Shown in pieces: positions 1 to 5,289 of a stretch of DNA of 5,289 nucleotides (its first letter is position 1; every line of letters begins with the position of its first letter). Under the pieces are notes generated by a model. That model made no database searches. It was not told where the DNA came from and saw only the letters and a program-made list of their open reading frames with translations. Location: contig JAQGPB010000558.1 in the NCBI GenBank assembly GCA_028293265.1, positions 1 to 5,289 of the forward strand, read 5' to 3'. Origin of the DNA: Pedosphaera sp. (lineage in GTDB: Bacteria; Verrucomicrobiota; Verrucomicrobiae; Limisphaerales; Pedosphaeraceae). The position numbers were made by a program, and so were the translations under genes.

Positions 1-2
1 AA

Positions 3-1109
3 TCCGAAGGCCCCGCAGCCACACCCCGCGAAGCCGCCTGGCTGATCGTTTTCGGCATCACCAGCGGAATCTATCGCGTAATCATCTTTGCCGGAGTATT
101 GCTGCTCGTGGCCGACCGTTTTTTGATCCTCGGCCTCATCATGGCGGCCGTTTGCCTGATTTCCTGGGTCACCGTGCCGATTGGCAAATTCATTTATTAT
201 CTTGCCGCCAGCCCGAGGTTGCAGCGCGTCCGCTGGCGGGCGACGGCCATCACGGCGGGATTGGCCGCTCTCGCGCTCCTTTTGCTCGCGGTGGTTCCGT
301 TCCCGCATCATTTTCGCGCCCCGGGAATTGTGCAGGCCGAGCGGCGGACGGAGGTGGTGGTGCAGGTTTCCGGGGTGGTTGAGAAAATACTGGCAACTCC
401 GGGCTCCAAAGTTTCCGCTGGCCAGCCGTTGTTGCAGCTCAGCAGCCGGGAATTGGAACTCGATTTGACCGATGCCCGGGCCCGTATGGGGGAAGTGGAG
501 GCGCGGTTGCGGGCGGCTCTGACTAGGACAAACGCGGATTTGAAACCTCTGGCCAGCCGGTTGGAATCGGTCACCAACCGCCTCGCGAAGCTGAACGCCG
601 ATTTGGCGGCGCTGACCGTCCGCGCGGCGCACGACGGCATCTGGGTTGCACCGCGTGTCCGGGATGTCGTTGGGCGGCGGCTCGAACGGGGAGTCGCGCT
701 GGGATTGGTGGTGGACCCGGGAGCGTTTGAGTTTGTCGCCACGGTGGCCCAAACGGACGCCGACGCCATCTTCGCAAGGCCGCTTTCGCGCGGCGAAGTC
801 CGGTTGCGCGGCCAAGCGGGCGAGATGATGCCGGTTTCGCATTGGAACATCGTTCCCGGCGGCCAGTTGATGCTCCCGTCGCCTGCGTTGGGCTGGGTCG
901 CGGGCGGCGAAGTGCCGGTCGCCCCAAACGAGCCAGGAAAGGCGAAAGAACTCTTTTTTGAAGTCCATGCGCGGCTGCCCGATCACGCCGAGGCGGTCTT
1001 GTTGCACGGCTCTTCCGGGAGCATCCGCTTTGATCTGGAGCCCGAGCCGTTGCTGCCGCGCTGGATGCGCCAACTGGGGCAATTGTTGCAAAAACGGTAT
1101 CAATTGTGA
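3..1109 (+). CDS. HlyD-type adaptor region of a polytopic membrane protein, probably M50 peptidase/HlyD fusion (5' partial)
   Basis: The reading frame is open from the first complete codon at position 3 to the TGA at 1107-1109, giving 368 visible residues. The true start is upstream; the TTG at 99 lies inside a membrane segment and is not a credible start. Counting from position 3, hydrophobic segments lie at about 13-35, 39-63 and 79-101. A biotinyl-lipoyl-like half-motif follows at about 107-148, including APGIVQAERRTEVVVQVSG and the turn PGSKVSAGQPLLQL. A short charged, coiled-coil-prone region (150-205) leads to the returning half (LTVRAAHDGIWVAP, 204-217) and a beta-rich region. The basic amphipathic tail is RWMRQLGQLLQKRYQL. 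This order is that of periplasmic adaptor (membrane-fusion) proteins of type I secretion or efflux. The membrane region before the adaptor, plus this tail, resembles fusions in which a site-2-protease-like M50 domain precedes HlyD. No HEXXH motif is visible, so the protease half is inferred. The next gene is a SecA paralog, suggesting a role in export. HlyD-like region is well supported; the fusion is moderate. Confidence 0.8.
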   Translation, partial: SEGPAATPREAAWLIVFGITSGIYRVIIFAGVLLLVADRFLILGLIMAAVCLISWVTVPIGKFIYYLAASPRLQRVRWRATAITAGLAALALLLLAVVPFPHHFRAPGIVQAERRTEVVVQVSGVVEKILATPGSKVSAGQPLLQLSSRELELDLTDARARMGEVEARLRAALTRTNADLKPLASRLESVTNRLAKLNADLAALTVRAAHDGIWVAPRVRDVVGRRLERGVALGLVVDPGAFEFVATVAQTDADAIFARPLSRGEVRLRGQAGEMMPVSHWNIVPGGQLMLPSPALGWVAGGEVPVAPNEPGKAKELFFEVHARLPDHAEAVLLHGSSGSIRFDLEPEPLLPRWMRQLGQLLQKRYQL

Positions 1110-1159
1110 ACTTGCCTTATCATGAACATTCGGCTGAGAACCTATCAAAGTAGTAGAAG

Positions 1160-1333
1160 CGCCCTCTTTCTTCTCCCTCGCCCCTTTGGGGGACCACGTA
1201 ACGCGAAGCGTTCGTCTCTTCTGGGGCAACTGACTCGTGGCGGGCTTGGGAAGCCATTGGGCCGGGGTGAGAGGGTTTCCCCATTCGATGTTCGATGTTC
1301 GGTGTTCGATGTTCGGTGTTTCCCGGTTCATGT
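1160..1333. repeat. Degenerate intergenic repeat tract between adaptor and SecA-like genes
   Basis: The 224-bp gap between the two genes holds no convincing gene. From about 1160 it reads as a pyrimidine-rich block (CTTCTCCCTCGCCCCTTTGG), then a small perfect hairpin AACGC-GAA-GCGTT (1200-1212), then GGGCCGGGGTGAGAGGGTTT, then a 7-bp tandem repeat. The pyrimidine block and the GGGGTGAGAGGG block are roughly complementary, so the tract is an imperfect inverted repeat. Similar blocks recur between genes in many environmental bacterial genomes and are often mis-called as small proteins; that is recollection, not a search. No strong promoter or ribosome-binding site is evident here, so it is unclear whether the SecA-like gene is transcribed from its own promoter or by read-through. 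Confidence 0.55.
1284..1318. repeat. Five tandem copies of a 7-bp unit, TTCGRTG
   Basis: Five head-to-tail heptamers are directly visible: TTCGATG, TTCGATG, TTCGGTG, TTCGATG, TTCGGTG. The only variation is A or G at the fifth base. The array ends 15 bp before the preferred ATG of the SecA-like gene, where a ribosome-binding site would normally sit. Seven is not a multiple of three, so the open frame running through it is probably fortuitous. It could be a simple-sequence array able to change copy number, or the end of a dispersed intergenic repeat. Confidence 0.9.
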
Positions 1334-3328
1334 ATGAACACCCCCACCCAGGCTTATCGCCGCGTGCAATTCCGCCCGCCCGCGCCATTGCTCAAGGGCT
1401 TGGATTCGCGGGTCAACGGCTGGATCGGCGCTTACGAAAGGCGCTCGAAAGTCCTCGATGGCTTGCGACGAGACGCCGAACAGGTGGATGCCCTCGCACC
1501 AGAATGGGTGACTCTCGAAGACAATCAACTCCACACCCGCCTGATGGAACTCCGCGCGCAGTTCCGCCGTGGCGGTCGTGCTGCGGAATCGCTAGCCATT
1601 CCCGCGCTGGCCGGAATCCGCGAAGCCGCTGACCGGAAGCTGGGGTTGCGCCCATTCCTCGTGCAAATCATGGGTGCCTTGGCCCTGCATCGCGGCTATC
1701 TGGCGGAAATGGCGACCGGCGAAGGGAAGACCTTGACTGCCGGGCTGGCCGCCGTGCTGGCCGGCTGGACCGGCCATCCCTGCCATGTGGTCACGGTTAA
1801 CGATTATCTGGTCGAGCGCGATGCCGGTTGGATGCACGAACTCTATACCTTTTGCGGCATCCGGGCCGGATGCGTGACCGGACTAATGGAACCGGCCAAG
1901 CGTCTTCACGGCTACGCGGCTGATGTGACTTATGTCACCAGCAAGGAATTGCTCGCGGATTTCCTGCGCGACCGGCTCCGGTTGGGCACGGTGACCCAGC
2001 CCTCCCGGCGATTGATCCGCGACCTGCTTAAGCCTCGTGCCGCCGTCGGGGCCGACGGCCTGGTGATGCGCGGCCTCCATACCGCGATCATTGACGAGGC
2101 AGACAGTGTGTTGATTGACGAAGCCGTGACCCCGTTGATCATTTCTGCACCGCAAAAGAACTCCTTCCTTGAAAGCGCGGTGACCATCGCCCAGCAAGTC
2201 GTGGAACCCTTGGCGGCGGGGGAACATTACGCGGTAAGCCAGCTTTACCGGGAAATTCGGCTGAACAAGGCCGGGCTGGAGCGGTTGAGCGCAGCCTGTG
2301 CCGCGTTGCCGGGTCTTTGGCAGGGGCTTGACCGCCGTGATGAACTTGTCAAGCAGGCGCTCGCCGCCCGGGAATTCTTCCTGCGGAACAAGCAATACGT
2401 CGTCTTGAACGACAAAATCGTGATTGTGGACGAGTTTACGGGCCGTCAGATGCCCAACCGCACCTGGAGCCATGGCCTGCATCAGGCGGTCGAGGCAAAG
2501 GAGGAAGTGCCGATTTCTGACCTGACCGAAACCATTGCCCGTCTGAGCTTCCAGCGCTTTTTCCGCTGCTTCCGGCGTTTGTCCGGGATGACCGGTACGG
2601 CGCGCGAAGCCGCCGCCGAATTCTGGCAGATTTACAAGCTTCCGGTAGTGGCCATTCCGACGAACCGGCCCTGCGTTCGTGAGCACTGGCCGCATCGCAT
2701 TTTCCCGGACGAAGCCTCAAAATGGCGGGCCGTCGCCGACGAAGTTCAGCGACTCCATGCCCTTGGCCGCCCGGTGCTGGTTGGCACCCGGAGCGTCAAG
2801 GCGAGCGAGAAACTTGGGGCGACGTTGTGGGTGGAACGGAAATTGGATTGCAAGGTCCTGAACGCTGTCCGGGACGCCGACGAAGCCGCCATTGTGGCCC
2901 TGGCCGGTGAACCGGGCCATGTCACCATCGCCACCAACATGGCCGGGCGGGGTACCGACATCAAGCTGGGGCGCGGGGTGGTGAATTTGGGCGGTTTGCA
3001 TGTTTTGGCGACGGAGTTGCACGAATCCAAACGGGTGGATCGCCAGCTTTTTGGCCGCGCCGCGCGCCAGGGCGAGCCCGGCAGCGCCCAGGCATTCATC
3101 AGCGTTGAGGACGAACTGCTCGCCCGGTTTCTGCCCAACCCCTTGCGCCGGGCCTTGAACCGGGCCGTCCAAAGCCGCATGGGTGGCTGGCAAAAAATGG
3201 CCGCCGCCGCCTTTGCGCTCGCCCAACGGAAGGCGCAGAAGAACGCTTATCAGCAGCGTCAGGGCGTCCTCCGTTCGGATACCTGGCTGGATGAAAGCCT
3301 CTCCTTTGCGGGCCATGATGTGGTTTGA
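1334..3328 (+). CDS. Compact SecA paralog (preprotein translocase-type ATPase, 664 aa)
   Basis: SecA is the ATPase that drives proteins through the SecYEG channel. SecA-family motifs appear in order: the Q-region LRPFLVQIMG (105-114); Walker A MATGEGKT (126-133, Lys132); VTVNDYLVERDA (153-164); DEAD box IIDEADSVLIDEA (252-264); VIVDEFTGR (363-371); SGMTGTA (417-423); VLVGTRSVKASEKL (481-494); ATNMAGRGTDIKLG (533-546); and QLFGRAARQGEPG (571-583) with arginine fingers Arg575 and Arg578. A working motor is therefore expected. The preprotein cross-linking region (about 272-355) is shorter than in housekeeping SecA. The protein ends soon after the scaffold helix begins (AQRKAQKNAYQQRQGVLRSD), so the IRA1/wing parts and the Cys-rich zinc tail are missing; typical SecA has roughly 800-900 residues. 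The ATG at 1334 is chosen because upstream in-frame codons come from the heptamer repeat and alignment to SecA begins after it; no clear ribosome-binding site helps. The adaptor gene ends 224 bp upstream. It is an accessory SecA rather than the housekeeping gene; its substrate is unknown. Confidence 0.93.
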   Translation: MNTPTQAYRRVQFRPPAPLLKGLDSRVNGWIGAYERRSKVLDGLRRDAEQVDALAPEWVTLEDNQLHTRLMELRAQFRRGGRAAESLAIPALAGIREAADRKLGLRPFLVQIMGALALHRGYLAEMATGEGKTLTAGLAAVLAGWTGHPCHVVTVNDYLVERDAGWMHELYTFCGIRAGCVTGLMEPAKRLHGYAADVTYVTSKELLADFLRDRLRLGTVTQPSRRLIRDLLKPRAAVGADGLVMRGLHTAIIDEADSVLIDEAVTPLIISAPQKNSFLESAVTIAQQVVEPLAAGEHYAVSQLYREIRLNKAGLERLSAACAALPGLWQGLDRRDELVKQALAAREFFLRNKQYVVLNDKIVIVDEFTGRQMPNRTWSHGLHQAVEAKEEVPISDLTETIARLSFQRFFRCFRRLSGMTGTAREAAAEFWQIYKLPVVAIPTNRPCVREHWPHRIFPDEASKWRAVADEVQRLHALGRPVLVGTRSVKASEKLGATLWVERKLDCKVLNAVRDADEAAIVALAGEPGHVTIATNMAGRGTDIKLGRGVVNLGGLHVLATELHESKRVDRQLFGRAARQGEPGSAQAFISVEDELLARFLPNPLRRALNRAVQSRMGGWQKMAAAAFALAQRKAQKNAYQQRQGVLRSDTWLDESLSFAGHDVV

Positions 3329-3349
3329 GTTAGAAGGATTGATCTTGTA

Positions 3350-3377
3350 GGAGACAACGTGAGGAGTCTCCAATTTT
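3350..3377 (+). terminator. Weak Rho-independent terminator candidate after the SecA-like gene
   Basis: GGAGAC (3350-3355) is perfectly complementary to GTCTCC (3366-3371), with a 10-base loop, followed by AATTTT. It begins 21 bp after the SecA-like stop codon. The stem is only six pairs and the T-run is short, so it may be weak or fortuitous. Confidence 0.35.
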
Positions 3378-3496
3378 CTCCCTTCAAGAAAACCAATCAC
3401 AGCCATACTGCCCAGTCTTCCCCTTGCCATCCCTCCGCCGCGTCCCTATGGTTGCTGCATCACAGAACCTGGCGGCATCTCCCGGACTAGTCCATA

Positions 3497-3509
3497 CCGT
3501 TAGAAACGG
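3497..3509. other. Small perfect hairpin upstream of the beta-helix gene
   Basis: CCGTT (3497-3501) and AACGG (3505-3509) pair around an AGA loop, ending 28 bp before the preferred start codon at 3538. In mRNA it would lie in the 5' leader. The rest of the 209-bp gap from 3329 holds the terminator candidate but no recognisable promoter, ribosome-binding site or gene. No function can be assigned. Confidence 0.4.
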
Positions 3510-3537
3510 ACCCGCAGTTCAAACATCAAAAGTTACC

Positions 3538-4755
3538 ATGAACACCAAATACACCAAATCGTCCTTCTCCCGCGCCGCCTTGCTTGGGTTCCTGCTTGGA
3601 ACCCTCAATGCCCAGCTCCCAATGCATGCCCAAGGCCCGCTCACCCCGCCCGGCGCGCCCACGTCGTCCATGAAGTCGCTGGATCAAATTGAGGCGCGCA
3701 CAATCGTGAATGCGGCGAATACCCCGGGCGACGCCACCAACACCTTTATCATCAGCGCGCCCGGCTCGTATTATCTTACCGGCAACCTCACCGGGGATTC
3801 AGGGAAGCACGGCATCAGCATTCAGGCAAATGATGTGACGCTGGACTTGAACGGGTTCGCGCTGATTGGTGGCGGCGGCGGCGCTTTCCGCGGTGTCAAC
3901 GTCCCGCTGGCGCAAAAAAATTTCAGCATCCGCAACGGCACTGTCCGGGGCTGGACTGACGGCGGGGTGCGGACAGACGTGGCAATCAATACTCTGGCGG
4001 AAAAACTCCGGCTCTCGGACAATCTCGGCGCCACGGGATTGGTCATCGGCAATGGCGCAGCCAGGGACTGTGTGTCTGCAGGCAATGCCACCGGTTTTGT
4101 GGTCGGGAACGGTGCGCAGATCAAGGACTGCTCGGCCACGGCCAATACCACCGGGTTCAGCGCCGGGGACCGCTCCCACGTCAACAATTGCATCGCGACC
4201 ATCAATACCAGCACCGGTTTCAGCTGTACCAGCTTCGTCACCCTGGTCGATTGCACCTCAAGCCGGAACGCCGGCGTGGGCATCTCGGTCCAGGGCAACT
4301 GCAATGTAACCAGGTGCAATGCGAGCAGGAACGATGTTGACGGTCTTACCACCGGCCCCGGATGCACCGTTGCGGGGTGTACCGCCGGTAACAATGGCTA
4401 CAACGGCATTTCGGTCGATACCGGCTCTACTGTCCAAAACTGCACCGCCCGGGTGAACGGGAGCGCCGGAGTGGGCTGTTCCGCTTCCTGTCAACTGCTT
4501 GGAAATACCTGCGATGCCAACAACCGCGGTGTTTACACCTCTGGCAATGGCAATCGAATTGACGGAAACAGTTGCAGCGCCAACACCCTGCACGGCTACT
4601 CGATCTCTGGAAGCAATAACTTGCTTGTCCGCAACAGCGCCCATGCCAACACCACTGATTTTAGCATTGGTGCCAACCCGGCCGGACCCATCGTCAATAT
4701 GACCGGGGGTGGCACGATTTCGTCCACTTCGCCGTGGGCGAATTTCACCTACTGA
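3538..4755 (+). CDS. Secreted right-handed parallel beta-helix repeat protein with a cysteine ladder (405 aa)
   Basis: The protein begins with a Sec-type signal peptide: a basic start (MNTKYTKSSFSR), a hydrophobic core (AALLGFLLGTLNA) and a probable cleavage site after PMHA near residue 31. A Pro-rich linker and MKSLDQIEAR follow. Residues 71-111 contain SAPGSYYLTGNLTG and ANDVTLDLNGFALIG, the entry region of bacterial pectate-lyase-like beta-helix proteins and typical of a family frequent in Verrucomicrobiota (recalled). From about 172 to 380 there are some ten rungs of 20-23 residues, roughly xVxxCxAxxNxxGxxxG. Cysteines align at 178, 198, 218, 239, 260, 281, 302, 325 and 346. No lyase catalytic residues, PEP-CTERM or other sorting tail is recognised; the end is SPWANFTY. 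The ATG at 3538 is chosen because it puts the signal peptide at the N terminus; in-frame starts further upstream (TTG 3424, ATG 3448) would bury it. It is expected to be periplasmic, surface or extracellular, perhaps binding or structural. Substrate unknown. The gene has terminator candidates on both sides, suggesting its own transcript. Confidence 0.88.
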   Translation: MNTKYTKSSFSRAALLGFLLGTLNAQLPMHAQGPLTPPGAPTSSMKSLDQIEARTIVNAANTPGDATNTFIISAPGSYYLTGNLTGDSGKHGISIQANDVTLDLNGFALIGGGGGAFRGVNVPLAQKNFSIRNGTVRGWTDGGVRTDVAINTLAEKLRLSDNLGATGLVIGNGAARDCVSAGNATGFVVGNGAQIKDCSATANTTGFSAGDRSHVNNCIATINTSTGFSCTSFVTLVDCTSSRNAGVGISVQGNCNVTRCNASRNDVDGLTTGPGCTVAGCTAGNNGYNGISVDTGSTVQNCTARVNGSAGVGCSASCQLLGNTCDANNRGVYTSGNGNRIDGNSCSANTLHGYSISGSNNLLVRNSAHANTTDFSIGANPAGPIVNMTGGGTISSTSPWANFTY

Positions 4756-4775
4756 CCCACAAATTTGGAGGTCAA

Positions 4776-4812
4776 AAAGCCCGCCTGACAGTACCCGCAA
4801 TTCAGGCGCTTT
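4776..4812 (+). terminator. Probable Rho-independent terminator of the beta-helix gene
   Basis: CGCCTGA (4782-4788) pairs perfectly with TCAGGCG (4802-4808) around a 13-base loop. The stem can extend past a two-base bulge (4780-4781) by pairing AAAG (4776-4779) with CTTT (4809-4812), giving an A-tract/stem/T-tract arrangement. It starts 20 bp after the stop codon at 4755. The final T-run is only three bases, so strength is uncertain. Confidence 0.45.
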
Positions 4813-4844
4813 CGCCCGCCTGCGTAGCGCGGGCGTTTCGCCCG
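4805..4844. repeat. GC-rich overlapping hairpin cluster
   Basis: Three small inverted repeats overlap: GGCG/CGCC (4805-4808 and 4813-4816), CGCCCGC/GCGGGCG (4813-4819 and 4829-4835) and CGGGCG-TTT-CGCCCG (4830-4844). Two near-identical copies of a TTTCGCCCG core (4810-4818 and 4836-4844) make this look like a short duplicated repeat. The last hairpin could act as a bidirectional terminator, but it is followed by GCTTTGG, not a T-run. It shares bases with the terminator candidate just upstream, so the two cannot both fold fully. Confidence 0.5.
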
Positions 4845-4858
4845 GCTTTGGTTCAAGC

Positions 4859-5025
4859 GCCGTAGGTGCGACATATTTATAGCAAACCGGCCTACAAAAT
4901 TCCCAAGCCCCAGCGGGGCGGCACCAGGCAACAGCTTGTTGGCTTTGACCCGGTTTCCATGCCGCCCCGCTGGGCTTGGGAAGATAAAGAGAGCCGCCTT
5001 GCTATAAACATGTCGCGCCTACGGC
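4859..5025. mobile_element. MITE-like palindromic element, 167 bp, with 27-bp terminal inverted repeats
   Basis: The left end (4859-4885, starting GCCGTAGG and ending TTTATAGCAA) is the reverse complement of the right end (4999-5025) at 25 of 27 positions. A second, inner pair of arms is 4900-4923 (from TTCCCAAGCC to GGGGCGGCA) and 4960-4982, matching throughout except for one extra C on the left. The central loop contains a small hairpin CAACA/TGTTG (4929-4941). The element is bounded by CAAGC on both sides (4854-4858 and 5026-5030), the identity continuing to CAAGCGC because the next two bases also agree, as expected of a target duplication. It encodes no plausible protein. It could be a non-autonomous transposon moved by a transposase elsewhere, or a REP/BIME-like repeat; which transposase family is unknown. 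Confidence 0.75.
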
Positions 5026-5032
5026 CAAGCGC

Positions 5033-5107
5033 GTCAGCTTATAAGGGGCTGAAAATCAGGCATCAGCCGCTTGAAAAGCGGTCCTTGGCTGCTTTTTGGC
5101 GGCTGAC
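5033..5107. repeat. Nested inverted repeat with alternative pairings
   Basis: GTCAGC (5033-5038) can pair with GCTGAC (5102-5107). Inside it, CCGCTT-GAA-AAGCGG (5067-5081) is a perfect hairpin, while TCAGCCGC (5063-5070) is also complementary to GCGGCTGA (5099-5106). These pairings exclude one another. The block directly follows the MITE-like element. No gene follows within the window, so an attenuator role is unsupported; a dispersed structured repeat is more likely. Confidence 0.5.
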
Positions 5108-5110
5108 CCG

Positions 5111-5198
5111 TTGCTTTGCAAACCAGGCCGCCGGGTGGAGCGCAACCTGAAAGGTTGCCAGAAATACGCCGGGGGTTGAGGTCCGCCGAAACCCCCGG
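5111..5198. repeat. String of small perfect hairpins in the 3' intergenic region
   Basis: Three consecutive inverted repeats are visible: TTGC-TTT-GCAA (5111-5121), GCAACCT-GAA-AGGTTGC (5142-5158), and CCGGGGGTT/AACCCCCGG (5169-5177 and 5190-5198) with a 12-base loop. None is followed by a T-run. No start codon with a credible reading frame is present. Such strings fit dispersed intergenic repeats rather than a regulated transcript, though a structured RNA cannot be excluded. Confidence 0.5.
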
Positions 5199-5221
5199 AA
5201 GGAGCGGATTGATGGGGCAGC

Positions 5222-5289
5222 ATCCTGGAGGGATGGCAGAGCGGGGTTGGCCGGCAAAGCCGGGCGGATTGCTGGCATCCCTCCAGGAT
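5222..5289. repeat. 68-bp palindromic repeat, possibly cut by the window end
   Basis: The left arm 5222-5239 (ATCCTGGAGGGATGGCAG) and right arm 5272-5289 (CTGGCATCCCTCCAGGAT) are complementary at 17 of 18 positions. Between them is a small hairpin CCGGC-AAA-GCCGG (5251-5263). Because the right arm ends on the last base of the window, the repeat may be longer. It could be another REP/MITE-like repeat; no coding capacity is seen. Confidence 0.65.

Noticed and set aside
1113..1145. Sigma-70-like promoter (TTGCCT with a possible downstream -10)
   Set aside because: No acceptable -10 hexamer lies at the right spacing.
1295..1333. Thirteen-residue N-terminal extension of the SecA-like frame
   Set aside because: It is translated from the heptamer repeat and adds Cys-rich residues unlike a SecA N terminus; the ATG at 1334 is the better start.
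1122..1347. Small open frames on both strands between the first two genes
   Set aside because: Both are translations of the intergenic repeat (recurrent FDVRCSVFDVRC-like or its antisense), a known source of false small-protein calls.
1883..2695. Long antisense open frame opposite the SecA-like gene
   Set aside because: It lies wholly within a gene with clear family motifs, resembles no family I know, and is typical of antisense frames in GC-rich DNA. The same applies to 308-850, 2717-3430 and 3822-4394 on the minus strand.
1334..3328. Housekeeping secA
   Set aside because: The protein is too short, lacks the zinc tail and most of the scaffold, and neighbours an adaptor gene instead of usual secA neighbours.
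3424..3537. N-terminal extension of the beta-helix protein (TTG at 3424 or ATG at 3448)
   Set aside because: It would bury a good signal peptide that begins at the ATG at 3538.
5033..5122. Integron attC-like recombination site
   Set aside because: There are nested inverted arms, but the required RYYYAAC and GTTRRRY core pair is not present at the outer ends.
4866..5150. 94-codon plus-strand open frame in the 3' intergenic region
   Set aside because: It runs through the palindromic element and adjacent hairpins, has no membrane, signal or domain features, and its sequence is explained by the repeats.
4756..5289. CRISPR array or tRNA/rRNA gene
   Set aside because: The repeats are inverted and of differing sequence, with no regular spacers; no cloverleaf or rRNA-like stretch was seen.

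Overview
The window looks like an accessory or intergenic-rich stretch of a fairly GC-rich genome. It most plausibly comes from a Verrucomicrobiota/PVC-type bacterium, possibly a Pedosphaera/Limisphaerales relative. This rests on three things recalled from family knowledge, none confirmed by a search: a secreted parallel beta-helix protein of a style common in that phylum; intergenic tracts of short palindromic and 7-bp tandem repeats; and start codons without clear Shine-Dalgarno sequences. All three genes lie on the + strand.

Layout. Positions 3-1109 hold the 3' part of a gene for a multi-spanning membrane protein with a HlyD-type periplasmic adaptor domain. It probably belongs to the M50-peptidase/HlyD fusion family, but the protease half, if present, is upstream of the window. 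A 224-bp gap (1110-1333) contains a degenerate intergenic repeat ending in five tandem 7-bp units next to the following start codon. Positions 1334-3328 encode a complete, compact SecA paralog of 664 residues. All main ATPase motifs are intact, but the substrate-binding domain is shortened, and most of the C-terminal scaffold and the zinc-binding tail are absent. After a gap with a weak terminator-like hairpin, 3538-4755 encodes an exported right-handed beta-helix protein of 405 residues with nine cysteines spaced 20-23 residues apart. The last 534 bp (4756-5289) have no credible gene. They hold a probable terminator, a 167-bp palindromic MITE-like element with 27-bp terminal inverted repeats and a possible target duplication, a string of small perfect hairpins, and a 68-bp palindrome that reaches the window end.

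How it may work together. The adaptor-type membrane protein next to a non-housekeeping SecA suggests a specialised export apparatus: an ATPase motor plus a membrane-fusion protein. The beta-helix protein carries an ordinary Sec-type signal and is separated by a terminator candidate, so it may be cargo or only a neighbour. The SecA paralog plus adaptor is the best candidate here for an under-described system. That link is inference from gene order.
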